From positions 1 through 64,000 of the forward strand of contig NZ_JAHOEA010000011.1 of NCBI RefSeq assembly GCF_019127135.1: a DNA stretch of 64,000 bases, written 5' to 3'. This stretch comes from Segatella copri (lineage in GTDB: Bacteria; Bacteroidota; Bacteroidia; Bacteroidales; Bacteroidaceae). The notes under the pieces are model-generated. The model was not told where the DNA came from, made no database searches, and saw nothing but the letters and a program-made list of their open reading frames with translations. Position numbers and translations under genes: made by a program. Of the stretch, positions 1 to 7,956 are shown piece by piece. How positions within the stretch are numbered: position 1 is the stretch's first letter; the number at the start of each line of letters is the position of its first letter.

Positions 1-59
1 GCAAGCGCAAGCAGTATGATAAAGAGGGCGTGGAAATGAAATATGGAAGAATGGAGTAA
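1..59 (+). CDS. C-terminal end of an unidentified protein (partial)
   Basis: An open frame enters from the left edge and ends at a TAA, giving an 18-residue basic tail (K-R-K-Q-Y-D-K-E-G ... G-R-M-E). It lies 22 bases before the aldo/keto reductase pseudogene on the same strand, so the two may once have been co-transcribed. The tail is too short to assign to a family. Confidence 0.4.
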   Translation, partial: KRKQYDKEGVEMKYGRME

Positions 60-81
60 CGAACATTAAAACATATAGATT

Positions 82-437
82 ATGAAGAAGATAAAGTTAA
101 GCAATGGCGTAGAAATGCCACAACTGGGTTATGGTGTTTATCAGGTGGAACCTGATCCAACCCAACCCTCACCCAGATTGGCGAGAAATACGGCAAGACT
201 GCTGTACAAGTAGCCTTGCGCTGGCTGCTGCAGAGCGACGTAATCATCATCCCGAAGACTATTCATAAGGAACGCATGGAAGAGAATCTGAACCTCTTCG
301 ACTTCAATCTTGATGCTGAGGACATGCAGAAGATTGCTGCGCTCGACACCGCCCACAGTCTCTTCCTCGACCATCATAGCGGAGAAACGACCAAGCAGTT
401 TATGGAGTGGAGAGCTGTAGTGAAACCTACAGAATAA
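82..437 (+). pseudogene. aldo/keto reductase remnant with internal deletion
   Basis: The ATG opens a typical aldo/keto reductase N-terminus (MKKIKLSNGVEMPQLGYGVY). After about 25 codons the frame jumps. From about position 165 a different frame carries a typical C-terminus: TQIGEKYGKTAVQVALRWLL, then a SDVIIIPKT segment and the usual MEENL / LDAEDMQKIAALD end. The family is about 275 residues and only about 115 codons remain, so some 160 codons are missing, including the catalytic Asp-Tyr-Lys-His region. The original frame stops at 211-213. I infer a deletion with a frameshift and no active enzyme. Confidence 0.85.
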
Positions 438-536
438 AGAGTAAGATTGCGCCAACATGGAGGTTGAGCATGGCTTATCCACATTACTGGTAATACTTTC
501 CGAATTTCAGGTATAAAGAAATATAGATAATGTGCG

Positions 537-544
537 TATCTTTG
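537..544 (+). promoter_or_regulatory. candidate -7 element (TATCTTTG) for the AraC regulator
   Basis: The octamer fits the Bacteroidetes -7 consensus TAnnTTTG and lies about 60 bases before the AraC start. No clear TTTG -33 box is seen at the usual distance. Confidence 0.5.
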
Positions 545-602
545 CCCCCGTAAAAATAAAATTGCATGTTACAAACGTTTTAGAAATTTAAAGTATAGGA
601 TT

Positions 603-1493
603 ATGAAGGAATTTTTCTTTAATACCATACAAGAGTTCAATGACTTCATAGGGGTGAAAACACTTCATCCTCTGGTGAGCATTGCGCGTGTAGAGAACAC
701 CTCTCCTATTCAGGAGGCTGTGCATCACTACGGACTTTATGCCCTCTTCCTGAAGGAAAACAAAGGGTGTAAATTGTCATACGGCAGAACAGAATATGAC
801 TTTGACGAGATGACCGTAACCTCGTTTGCTCCCGGACAATCGATTAAAGTAGAACCCATTCCAGGAGTTCCGATAGCCAAATATACGGTATTGATTTTCC
901 ATCCCGAGCTGCTCAACCGCACCCAGCTTGGCAAGAACATCTCCCGCTATGAGTTTTTCGACTATACAAGCAACGAAGCACTACATTTATCCGCTGCCGA
1001 GGTAAACATCTTCCGTGACGTGCTCTCAATGATTAGTCAGGAACTAGAGCATCCTATAGATAGGCATTCGCGTGAGCTCATCGTTTCTAACATCGAGTTG
1101 CTGCTGAACTATTGTCTGCGTTTCTACGACCGCCAGTTTATCACTCGCGAGGAGATCAATCATTCGGTGGTAAAAAAGTTCATCTCTCTACTCGATGAAT
1201 ACATTGCCCGTGAAGCGATGCGTGAAGGATTGCCTACCGTAGCCTACTTTGCCGACAAATGCTGCTATTCTACCAAATATTTCGGTGAATTAGTCAAGAC
1301 AGAGACAGGCAAAACCGCTAAGAGTATGATCAACGACCGACTGCTTTCTGCAGCCCGCCAACTGCTTGTAGATGAGACCTTAAGCATTACGCAAGTCAGT
1401 CAGCACCTCGGCTTTGAGTATCCTCAGCACTTCGTCCGCTTTTTCAAGGCGCAGACGGGAAAGACTCCAAGCGAGTATCGCAAAACTGCATAG
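603..1493 (+). CDS. AraC family transcriptional regulator
   Basis: This is a 296-residue protein. An N-terminal cupin-like sensing region (about residues 20-130) is followed by a C-terminal AraC-type double helix-turn-helix (about 195-293). The DNA-binding part shows LPTVAYFADKCCYSTKYFGE for the first helix-turn-helix, then LSITQVSQHLGFEYPQHFVR and FFKAQTGKTPSEYRK, which is the AraC signature. Length is normal. Such proteins usually regulate a neighbouring enzyme gene; here that neighbour may have been the upstream aldo/keto reductase, now broken. The effector cannot be read from the sequence. Confidence 0.9.
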   Translation: MKEFFFNTIQEFNDFIGVKTLHPLVSIARVENTSPIQEAVHHYGLYALFLKENKGCKLSYGRTEYDFDEMTVTSFAPGQSIKVEPIPGVPIAKYTVLIFHPELLNRTQLGKNISRYEFFDYTSNEALHLSAAEVNIFRDVLSMISQELEHPIDRHSRELIVSNIELLLNYCLRFYDRQFITREEINHSVVKKFISLLDEYIAREAMREGLPTVAYFADKCCYSTKYFGELVKTETGKTAKSMINDRLLSAARQLLVDETLSITQVSQHLGFEYPQHFVRFFKAQTGKTPSEYRKTA

Positions 1494-1508
1494 ATAGTAA
1501 AGAAATAG

Positions 1509-1620
1509 AATCATGAACAGATTATTCGCATTTTTGCCCACCTCGCCTTTGAAATACCTGGTGAGAACACATCCAACGAGTGGCAGGAGGCTGTGAGCGA
1601 TGAGGAATATAACAAGACTG
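1509..1620 (+). pseudogene. short remnant of an unidentified coding sequence
   Basis: One frame reads as plausible protein (IIRIFAHLAFEIPGENTSNE then WQEAVSDEEYNKT) between an upstream in-frame stop and the left end of a palindromic repeat. It has no usable start and is cut at the repeat. I infer a gene fragment interrupted by the repeat. The family is not recognised. Confidence 0.25.
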
Positions 1621-1765
1621 AACTTTCGCAAGTGAGCTCCACACGCCCTAACAGGGCAGCAGGTGCTGTGGTATAAGTCCGTAATACTGATTTGCGAGCT
1701 GTTGATTTATGACACACCCTCTTGTGGACCTTCAGCCCGTACTTAAACCACATGCGAAAGTTCAG
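1619..1765. repeat. degenerate copy A of the ~247-bp palindromic repeat
   Basis: The ends match the full copies: TGAACTTTCGCAAGTGAGCT on the left and CATGCGAAAGTTCA on the right. The inner hairpin region is deleted, leaving 147 bp. Its orientation is the same as the copy at 31 kb and opposite to those at 6 and 25.8 kb. The rest of the 1494-2099 gap (1766-2008) is A/T-rich and shows no gene I can support. Confidence 0.75.
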
Positions 1766-2008
1766 TATATTTATAAACAAGCAAGTTGATATTTATTCAC
1801 TTGCGAAACATTCGACACGAAAGCATCATGGTTTCTACTAAAACCCTTTCTTTTGATTTATTAAACTTGAAAAGATTTATTACATTAACGAGATTTAACC
1901 GTTTGATATTTGATAAAAGATGTAGCAGGAGAAGAGAAATAGAAAGGAAAAAGCGAAAAAAGAATATCTATTTTAAACCTTTGCGGATGATCTGCGTCTA
2001 ATTTCTGT

Positions 2009-2054
2009 ATGATGTTCAGATAATGATGTTCTGACTCATACAATGATGTTCAGA
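2009..2054. promoter_or_regulatory. triple direct repeat ATGATGTTCnGA upstream of the PepSY-like gene
   Basis: Three copies of a 12-mer (ATGATGTTCAGA, ATGATGTTCTGA, ATGATGTTCAGA) begin at 2009, 2023 and 2043. They end about 45 bases before the start codon. Spacing and position suggest a regulator-binding site, but no regulator is identified. Confidence 0.35.
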
Positions 2055-2099
2055 CATTCGTCGCAAATAGAAATTATAAACTTTTAAATTTTGTGGTTT

Positions 2100-2546
2100 A
2101 TGAAAAGAATGATAAGAATTTTGATGATTGTCATTTGCTGCATGCTAACATGCAATATGGCAGCAAATGCAGGCAATGACAAGCCTATCGCCGTTAATGC
2201 ACTCCCGGTAAAGGCTCAAACCTTACTCAGCAACCATTTCAACAATCAGAAGGTGATGCTTGCTACCATTGAGACGGGGGTTATCAACAAGAGCTATGAT
2301 GTGGTTCTGCAGAACGGAACCAAGCTGGAATTTGATAAGAAAGGCAATCTCACAGAGATTGACTGCAAGCAGGGAAAAGTGCCAGCCAAGCTGATTCCGC
2401 AGGCCATCAGAAACTTCCTGAAGGAGAATTATCCAGCGCAAGCGGTAAAGAAGATTGAAATGAGCAAGAATGAATACGAAGTGGAATTGGCAAATGGGTT
2501 GGATTTAACCTTCAACAAGCATTTCCAGGTAATCGACATAGACTGA
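2100..2546 (+). CDS. exported PepSY-like domain protein
   Basis: This is a 148-residue protein. Residues 1-23 form a signal peptide (MKRMIRILMIVICCMLTCNM, then AANA), so it is exported to the periplasm or surface. The mature part has two similar halves of the Bacteroidetes PepSY-like (DUF2874) type: YDVVLQNGTKLEFDKKGNLT and YEVELANGLDLTFNKHFQVI, each ending a beta-hairpin. The ATG was chosen over an upstream TTG because the signal peptide starts there. Family members are often induced by two-component systems, and three direct repeats sit just upstream. Biochemical function is unknown. Confidence 0.85.
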   Translation: MKRMIRILMIVICCMLTCNMAANAGNDKPIAVNALPVKAQTLLSNHFNNQKVMLATIETGVINKSYDVVLQNGTKLEFDKKGNLTEIDCKQGKVPAKLIPQAIRNFLKENYPAQAVKKIEMSKNEYEVELANGLDLTFNKHFQVIDID

Positions 2547-2621
2547 TGAGACAACCCGATATTAACGGATTGTTTTCAAAAGGTTCACCCGAAAAAATGT
2601 GGTGACCTTCATCTGATGAAC

Positions 2622-2666
2622 CCCACCAACTTTCCCATTCCGGCAAGGATGCGGATGGTTGGTGGG
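2622..2666 (+). terminator. hairpin after the PepSY-like gene
   Basis: CCCACCAAC at 2622-2630 pairs with GTTGGTGGG at 2658-2666. The downstream T-run is weak (AATTTCC), so this is a weak terminator or processing hairpin between the PepSY-like and rhodanese genes. Confidence 0.4.
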
Positions 2667-2699
2667 AATTTCCATTTATAAAAGAAAAAACAAAGTAAT

Positions 2700-3089
2700 A
2701 TGAAAAAAATATTTATCATGAGCATCATAACCATGCTATCAAGCCTGCTTTCTTGTCAGGCGCAAAATAAAAGCTATAAGAGTCTGTCGGTAGATGACTA
2801 TGAGAAAGCCATCACTGACACCACAGTAATCCGTCTAGACGTACGAACCGCCGAGGAGTTTGCCGATGGGCATATTCGTGGCGCAATCAACATTGACGTA
2901 CTGAAATCAGACTTCGAACAGAAGGCCACCGCCACTCTTCCCAAGAGCAAGACAATCGCCGTGAACTGCCGAAGCGGAAAGCGAAGCAAGAATGCCGCAG
3001 CTATATTGACAAAGAACGGCTATAAGGTAATAGAACTCGATTCAGGCTTTAATGGCTGGCAGGCAGCAGGAAAAGAAATCGTAAAGTAA
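2700..3089 (+). CDS. rhodanese-like domain lipoprotein
   Basis: This is a 129-residue protein. A lipoprotein signal ends at LLSC with Cys19, predicting an anchored periplasmic protein. The rest is a single rhodanese domain: LDVRTAEEFADGHIRGAINI at about 46-65, then the active-site loop CRSGKRS with catalytic Cys90, and a closing GFNGWQAAGKEI. Such domains carry a persulfide on the Cys and transfer sulfur to acceptors such as thiols or cyanide; the physiological acceptor cannot be inferred. It follows the PepSY-like gene by about 150 bases, separated by a hairpin, so it is probably transcribed separately. Confidence 0.9.
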   Translation: MKKIFIMSIITMLSSLLSCQAQNKSYKSLSVDDYEKAITDTTVIRLDVRTAEEFADGHIRGAINIDVLKSDFEQKATATLPKSKTIAVNCRSGKRSKNAAAILTKNGYKVIELDSGFNGWQAAGKEIVK

Positions 3090-3205
3090 TAAATTCAGCC
3101 TGATACTTCGGATAACAGATTAATGAGGAATTTATGCCTACAGAATGTAAGATGATAGCCCGGAGTATCAGACAGCATGGGCGCACGAACCCTAAAGGCA
3201 AAAAA

Positions 3206-3248
3206 AATCCCAGTCAGGATAAAACCTTGACTGGGATTCATTTTTTTA
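3206..3248. terminator. bidirectional intrinsic terminator
   Basis: The inverted repeat AATCCCAGTCA ... TGACTGGGATT has a run of A before it and a run of T after it. It can therefore serve the convergent rhodanese gene and the minus-strand small exported protein. Confidence 0.8.
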
Positions 3249-3284
3249 ATCTCTCTCATTATTTTTCTCATCTATAAAAGATGA

Positions 3285-3638
3285 TTACTTCAAACCACGA
3301 TTGATAAGGGTTGTGTTGAGAAGCATCACGTACTTACGATACTGATTGTTGTTCAAAACAACGTGCATGTACTTGAGATCCTTCATAACAGCCTTGTCAA
3401 TCATTGCAGAACGATCTTCACCCTTTACTGTTGCAGCATTCATCATGTCTGCGGTGAAGTTCTTGTGTACATCAGCTACAGCCTCTACCTGATCAATATT
3501 CAAACTCAAAGCATCTGCCAAGCTTGACATGTTAACGTTCATGTTGAAAGCAGCTGTTGCATTTGTCTCCTCTTCTGCTGCGAAAGTAGCTGTTGCCATT
3601 GCAAACATAGCTACTGCTAATACCATAATCTTCTTCAT
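3285..3638 (-). CDS. small exported protein of unknown function
   Basis: This is a 117-residue protein starting at MKKIMVLAVAMFAMATATFA, a clear signal peptide. An upstream ATG in the same frame would add 13 charged residues and is less likely. The mature part is Asn/Met/Ala-rich and mostly helical. It has a pattern resembling short periplasmic helical proteins (SLADALSLNIDQVEAVADVH ... MKDLKYMHVVLNNNQYRKYV). I do not recognise a named domain. A promoter lies about 95 bases upstream, implying its own transcript with a long leader. Confidence 0.75.
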   Translation of the reverse strand: MKKIMVLAVAMFAMATATFAAEEETNATAAFNMNVNMSSLADALSLNIDQVEAVADVHKNFTADMMNAATVKGEDRSAMIDKAVMKDLKYMHVVLNNNQYRKYVMLLNTTLINRGLK

Positions 3639-3733
3639 AATCTTTTTACCTTTCTTTACTTTGTGAGCCTTGCACATCCGTAGACACCGGCTCTGTTAAA
3701 CATTATCCTATAGTCTTTTTCTTTAAGACGCTG

Positions 3734-3765
3734 CAAAGATACGAACTTTTCTCTGTGTGCGCAAA
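3734..3765 (-). promoter_or_regulatory. Bacteroidetes promoter for the small exported protein
   Basis: On the minus strand TTTG (3762-3765) is followed after 20 bp by TATCTTTG (3734-3741), matching the -33/-7 consensus. Confidence 0.8.
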
Positions 3766-3929
3766 CATTTCTTGGGATATTTTCAGTTTTCCGCCTATTT
3801 CTTGACTTAAATCAACAACAATACTCCGAAAAAGGCGTCAGAACGTTAGAGATATTACATTTTCACTATCATTTTGTAATATCATCGAAAAAAAAGCCCG
3901 TTTTCTTCGTTTATACCAATTATTATTTG

Positions 3930-3937
3930 TACCTTTG
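3930..3937 (+). promoter_or_regulatory. -7 element (TACCTTTG) of the slyD-aroC unit
   Basis: The octamer lies 30 bases before the first gene of the unit. The -33 position carries TTCG, one mismatch from TTTG, at the usual 20-bp distance. Confidence 0.65.
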
Positions 3938-3966
3938 CAAAAGATTCAACCTATAAAACAAGCAAA

Positions 3967-4251
3967 ATGGTACAGGAAAATCATATAGACAAGGCACTCG
4001 CCTTCATGGAAAGTCTCGAAAAACTGGGCAACCAGCTCAAGGCGGCTGAAGAACATCAGAAACAGCTCCTCGCCCGAATGCTGGATCTCAAGAAGGAGAA
4101 TCTGACCGACGGCGAGGAATATGCCGAACTCTCGCAGAAGAGTAAAAGTCTGCAGGACATCATCGACAAATGGCGCCCCATCTATCTGGAGCGCATGGAG
4201 ATGGTTAAGAGCGTAAGCATTCAGAAAAGAAAAAGAAATAATAAAAAATAA
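3967..4251 (+). CDS. small coiled-coil protein of unknown function
   Basis: This is a 94-residue, highly charged protein predicted to be almost all helix. A heptad-like stretch runs from about residue 8 to 85 (ALAFMESLEKLGNQLKAAEE, then LARMLDLKKENLTDGEEYAE), ending in a basic KRKRNNKK tail. There is no signal peptide, so it is cytoplasmic. It is the first gene of a short plus-strand run, 8 bases before the FKBP gene, behind a clear -7 element. The family is not recognised. Tight linkage to a folding factor may mean a shared transcript only. Confidence 0.7.
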   Translation: MVQENHIDKALAFMESLEKLGNQLKAAEEHQKQLLARMLDLKKENLTDGEEYAELSQKSKSLQDIIDKWRPIYLERMEMVKSVSIQKRKRNNKK

Positions 4252-4259
4252 ATAACAAA

Positions 4260-4862
4260 ATGGAAACAAACAACAAGAACAAGTTTATTGTAGTTTCATA
4301 CGCACTGTATGATGTAACTAAAGGTGACAACGGCGAAGAGATGCTCATCGAGCGCACTACCGACGAGCGTCCGTTCATCTTCATCAGCGGTATGGGCGTT
4401 ACCCTGCCAGCTTTCGAAGAGAAGGTGGTAGACCTGGCTAAGGGCGATGAGTTCGACTTCCAGCTGGATCCAGAGCAGGCCTATGGTCAGCACTATGATG
4501 AGCGCGTACTGGAGCTCGACAAGCAGATTTTTACCGTCAACGGCCAGTTTGATGCACAGCACGTACAGGTAGGCGCTATCATCCCATTGCAGAACGAGGA
4601 TGGCAACCACTTCAACGCAGTAGTGAAGAACATCAGCGATACAAAGGTAACCTGCGACCTGAACCACCCATTGGCTGGCTTGAAGCTCAACTTCTGCGGT
4701 CAGATTCTCGAGAGCCGCGAGGCTACTGCTGAGGAGATTGCCAAGATGGCTCAGATGATCAGCGGCGAAGGTGGTGGCTGCTCAGGTGGCTGCGACAACT
4801 GCGGCGGCGACTGCAAGGATGGCAACTGCGAGGGTGGTTGCGAAGGCGGCTGCAACAAGTAA
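4260..4862 (+). CDS. slyD: SlyD-like FKBP-type peptidyl-prolyl isomerase with Cys-rich tail
   Basis: This is a 200-residue protein. The N-terminal FKBP core is split by an insert-in-flap domain, as in Sly[21 protein letters not shown] and [20 protein letters not shown], then the IF domain, then [20 protein letters not shown]. It catalyses prolyl isomerisation and acts as a chaperone in the cytoplasm. The tail (about 165-200) is Gly/Cys-rich with seven Cys ([15 protein letters not shown] and following), where enterobacterial SlyD has a His-rich nickel-binding tail. I infer metal binding by thiolates. It starts 8 bases after the coiled-coil gene and 26 bases before aroC. Confidence 0.9.
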   Translation: METNNKNKFIVVSYALYDVTKGDNGEEMLIERTTDERPFIFISGMGVTLPAFEEKVVDLAKGDEFDFQLDPEQAYGQHYDERVLELDKQIFTVNGQFDAQHVQVGAIIPLQNEDGNHFNAVVKNISDTKVTCDLNHPLAGLKLNFCGQILESREATAEEIAKMAQMISGEGGGCSGGCDNCGGDCKDGNCEGGCEGGCNK

Positions 4863-4888
4863 TAAACACCTTTATAATATATAAGGTA

Positions 4889-6013
4889 ATGAGGAATACA
4901 TTTGGTAATCTTTTCACTCTCACAACTTTTGGCGAGAGTCATGGAATAGCCGTAGGAGGCGTTATTGACGGATTTCCTGCAGGCATTGAAATCGACATGG
5001 ACTTTATCCAGAGCGAGCTGAACCGCCGACGCCCAGGACAGAGCCATATCACTACGGCCAGAAAGGAAGCTGACCAGGTGGAGTTTCTGAGTGGTGTATT
5101 CGAAGGCAAATCTACAGGAACCCCTATCGGTTTTGAGGTACGCAACCAGAACCAGCATTCTCAGGACTATGAGAATATGCGCTGCCTCTTCCGCCCTTCT
5201 CACGCCGATTTCACTTATCACGAGAAGTATGGCGTTCGCGATCATCGTGGTGGCGGCCGTTCGTCAGCCCGCATCACCATTGCCCGATGCGTAGGCGGAG
5301 CCTTGGCTAAACTTGCCTTGCGCCAGCTGGGCATCAGCATCACGGCCTATACCTCACAGGTGGGCAGCATCTCGCTGGAGAAAGATTATCATCTGTATGA
5401 CCTCAACACCATAGAAGATAATCCGGTGCGCTGTCCTGACCAGCAGAAGGCGAAGGAGATGGAAGATCTCATCGCCCAGGTTAAGGCCGACGGCGATACG
5501 ATTGGCGGAATCATCACTTGCGTCATCAAGGGTTGTCCGGTAGGATTGGGCGAGCCTGAGTTTGACAAGCTTCATGCCCAACTGGGTGCTGCCATGCTTG
5601 GCATTAACGCCGTGAAGGGTTTTGAATATGGCGAGGGTTTTGCCGGAGTTACTGCCCGCGGAAGTGAGCAGAATGATGTCTTTATCCCGAAGGCTGATGC
5701 AGCTGAGGTGCCAGAAGATGCAGCCGTGAATCAAGATGTTGCTGCCCGTATCACGACAAAAAGCAATCATAGCGGAGGAATACAGGGCGGTTTGAGCAAC
5801 GGCCAGGATATCTATTTCCGTGTTGCCTTCAAGCCGGTGGCTACTCTTCTGATGGAACAGAATACGGTAGATTTGGAAGGAAATGCCACTACGCTGACTG
5901 CCCGTGGCCGACATGACCCATGCGTTTTGCCAAGAGCCGTTCCGGTGGTTGAAGCCATGGCAGCCATGGTTATCCTGGACAATTATCTCTTGAATAAAAC
6001 AATAAAACTTTAA
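4889..6013 (+). CDS. aroC: chorismate synthase
   Basis: This is a 374-residue enzyme that converts EPSP to chorismate with reduced FMN, the last step of the shikimate pathway. The start is set by the family N-terminus [20 protein letters not shown]; a frame extension upstream overlaps slyD and is not expected. Signatures seen are [10 protein letters not shown] (conserved His), [36 protein letters not shown] and [20 protein letters not shown]. Length is normal. It follows slyD closely and probably shares its promoter. aroB, an earlier step, lies far away near 44 kb. Confidence 0.98.
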   Translation: MRNTFGNLFTLTTFGESHGIAVGGVIDGFPAGIEIDMDFIQSELNRRRPGQSHITTARKEADQVEFLSGVFEGKSTGTPIGFEVRNQNQHSQDYENMRCLFRPSHADFTYHEKYGVRDHRGGGRSSARITIARCVGGALAKLALRQLGISITAYTSQVGSISLEKDYHLYDLNTIEDNPVRCPDQQKAKEMEDLIAQVKADGDTIGGIITCVIKGCPVGLGEPEFDKLHAQLGAAMLGINAVKGFEYGEGFAGVTARGSEQNDVFIPKADAAEVPEDAAVNQDVAARITTKSNHSGGIQGGLSNGQDIYFRVAFKPVATLLMEQNTVDLEGNATTLTARGRHDPCVLPRAVPVVEAMAAMVILDNYLLNKTIKL

Positions 6014-6082
6014 TTAGTTATTAATTAGTAGTGATTAGTGATTAACAAACTAATCGCTACTAATTAATAACTAATAACTAAC

Positions 6083-6329
6083 TGAACTTTCGCATGTGGT
6101 TCAAGTACGGGCTGAAGGCCCAAAAGCTCCTAGCCCAGGGCATCGCCCTGGGTATAATAGCAATCAGCAAGGCGCCCTGTAAGGGCAAAAGCCTTATGTT
6201 TTGCCTGGAGTTTTAAAGCTTTTGCCCTTACAGGGCGACAGGTTTGCGTCCGTAATTACCCAGGGCGATGCCCTGGGCTAGGGGCTTCTGCCCTTTCAGG
6301 GCGTGTGGAACATACATGCGAAACTTGAA
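6083..6329. repeat. full copy B of the ~247-bp palindromic repeat
   Basis: The ends are near-inverted (TGAACTTTCGCATG / CATGCGAAACTTGAA). Inside are nested hairpins: GGGCTGAAGGCCC, AGCCCAGGGC-atc-GCCCTGGGT, GCCCTGTAAGGGC and their mirror images on the right arm. It fills most of the 6014-6345 gap. The left flank (6010-6082) is a TTAATTAGTTATTAATTAG-type A/T spacer repeat. Confidence 0.9.
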
Positions 6330-6345
6330 TAACTATTAACTATTT

Positions 6346-6993
6346 CTAAAGTTTGCTGTCCTTCAGCAGTTTTGGGCAATATTCATTAAAAAAGCATTTA
6401 TCGCAGAGTGGTTTCGTACTCTTGCAAATATATCTGCCATGCAGCAGAATCCAATGATGAGCATTCGGAATATCCTCTGCCGGAATGTGTTTCATCAGAT
6501 AATCTTCTACTTTTCGTGGTGTATCAGCTGTTTTTGGCACCAAACCCATGCGATGACTCACACGATAAACATGCGTATCCACCGCCATCGTAGCATGACC
6601 GAACCATACGGCACGAATCACATTCGCCGTCTTGCGCCCTACTCCAGCCAGCTTTTCCAAATCATCCGCAGCCTCAGGCACCTCACCTCCGAACATCTCA
6701 ACCAGCTGGCGAGACATTTCAGCCAGATGCTTCGCCTTGGCATTCGGATAACTCACCGAACTGATCAACTCATAAATATCTTCCTCGCTCGCCTGTGCCA
6801 TGTGCTGCGCATCAGGATAACGGGCAAAGAGAGCAGGCGTAACCATGTTGATACGCTTGTCGGTGCATTGCGCAGAAAGCAAGGTAGCCACCAGAAGCTG
6901 AAATGCGCTACCGAACTGCAACTCGGTAGTTACATTCGGCAGCGCACTTCTGAAATGATTCAATATAAAATCGTATCTTTCCTTACGAAGCAT
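6346..6993 (-). CDS. nth: endonuclease III (base-excision DNA glycosylase/AP lyase)
   Basis: This is a 215-residue HhH-GPD enzyme that removes oxidised pyrimidines and nicks abasic sites. Visible features are the helix-hairpin-helix LAGVGRKTANVI with catalytic Lys121, Asp139 in VDTHVYRVSHRMGL, and a C-terminal [4Fe-4S] motif C190-x6-C197-x2-C200-x5-C206. Everything needed for activity is present. It starts 5 bases after the Skp-like gene and appears to be the last gene of a three-gene minus-strand unit. Confidence 0.97.
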   Translation of the reverse strand: MLRKERYDFILNHFRSALPNVTTELQFGSAFQLLVATLLSAQCTDKRINMVTPALFARYPDAQHMAQASEEDIYELISSVSYPNAKAKHLAEMSRQLVEMFGGEVPEAADDLEKLAGVGRKTANVIRAVWFGHATMAVDTHVYRVSHRMGLVPKTADTPRKVEDYLMKHIPAEDIPNAHHWILLHGRYICKSTKPLCDKCFFNEYCPKLLKDSKL

Positions 6994-6998
6994 TTCTC

Positions 6999-7610
6999 TT
7001 ACTTTTTAGCAGGAGCAGCCTCCTCTTTCTTCAGCTTTCCCTTGTAAGCCTTGTTCAAGCCGGCAATAACCTCATTTGTAATATCGTAAGCCTTGTCAGC
7101 ATAGAGCAGGTTATCGCCGCTCTTTGAGAAGATGATGCTGTACTTCTTGTCCTTGTTATAGCGTGCAAGATAGTTGGCAATGCTGTCGTGGAGAGCCTTG
7201 TTGTACTTCTCCTGCTCAGCAGCAAACTCGTTGCTCAAGCGCTGCTGCAAGCCCTGCAAGTCGTTGTTCTGCTTCTGCAAACCAGCCTGAATAGCCTCAG
7301 CCTGCTCACGGGTGTAAGCATTCTGCTGAATCTTCTGCTGGAAGTTGGCTGCTGCAGCCTGAAGCTGCTGACCCTTCTGCGCGATGGTAGCCTGAATGTT
7401 CTGGCCTTTCTTCTCCAAGATAGAGGAATACTCCTTAGCAAAGGTATACTGAGTCATGATAGAGTCTACCTCTACATAAGCAATTTTCAATTCAGCAGGA
7501 GCCTTGCTCTCTGACTTAGCCTCTACCTGAGGCTGAGATTTGTTGCATGATGCCAATGACAGGGCAGCAACTGCTGCGATTGCCACTGAACCCAAAATGT
7601 TCTTTCTCAT
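6999..7610 (-). CDS. OmpH/Skp family periplasmic chaperone-like lipoprotein
   Basis: This protein is about 203 residues. The signal MRKNILGSVAIAAVAALSLA is followed by SCNK, so it may be a lipoprotein (Cys22). A start four codons upstream is possible. The mature part is a long Gln/Ala-rich coiled coil (QLQAAAANFQQKIQQNAYTR and following) framed by short strands, ending at KSGDNLLYADKAYDITNEVI, as in Skp/OmpH, which hold unfolded outer-membrane proteins in the periplasm. It lies between a small membrane protein gene upstream and nth downstream. Confidence 0.9.
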   Translation of the reverse strand: MRKNILGSVAIAAVAALSLASCNKSQPQVEAKSESKAPAELKIAYVEVDSIMTQYTFAKEYSSILEKKGQNIQATIAQKGQQLQAAAANFQQKIQQNAYTREQAEAIQAGLQKQNNDLQGLQQRLSNEFAAEQEKYNKALHDSIANYLARYNKDKKYSIIFSKSGDNLLYADKAYDITNEVIAGLNKAYKGKLKKEEAAPAKK

Positions 7611-7641
7611 TTTTTCTATCATATTATATTATTACTATTTT

Positions 7642-7836
7642 CTAATAAGCCTTGTTGGCTTCTCTTGCCTCACGGTCCTGATCCACCACACAATGAATGC
7701 CCTGCTTGCGCAAGCCCGGATTGTCATGCACATGCTGGGAAGAGAACTTGCCGTTCTTCTTAAAAATCAACTTTACGCAAAATAATGCCATACAGATAGC
7801 AATTATTAACACGCTTAATAACATTAATTTTATCAT
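7642..7836 (-). CDS. small single-pass membrane protein
   Basis: This is a 64-residue protein. One transmembrane segment (MLLSVLIIAICMALFCVKLI, about residues 5-24) is followed by a soluble tail with HVHDNPGLRKQGIHCVVDQD. I recall similar short proteins in other Bacteroidales but cannot give a named family. It is first in a unit with the Skp-like and nth genes, directly behind a well-formed promoter, which supports it being real. Topology would place the His/Cys tail on one side of the inner membrane. Function is unknown. Confidence 0.7.
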   Translation of the reverse strand: MIKLMLLSVLIIAICMALFCVKLIFKKNGKFSSQHVHDNPGLRKQGIHCVVDQDREAREANKAY

Positions 7837-7875
7837 TTTTATTACCTTTGCAGTGCCTTAGTGCACTTTTGGGTG

Positions 7876-7906
7876 CAAAGGTACTATTTTTTTGGGAATA
7901 ACCAAA
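7876..7906 (-). promoter_or_regulatory. Bacteroidetes promoter of the small membrane protein-skp-nth unit
   Basis: Minus-strand TTTG (7903-7906), a 19-bp spacer, then TACCTTTG (7876-7883), about 40 bases before the first start codon. Confidence 0.85.
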
Positions 7907-7956
7907 ACAAAATAGTAGAAATAAATGTTTTATCAAAACAAAATAATAGAAAATAA

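Noticed and set aside
1786..2001. 71-codon frame with a TTG start in an A/T-rich spacer
   Set aside because: Lys/Arg-rich composition, no ribosome site, no recognisable fold and a non-ATG start; more likely random in A/T-rich DNA.
6083..6329. Insertion sequence
   Set aside because: No transposase frame; the element is a non-coding nested palindrome.
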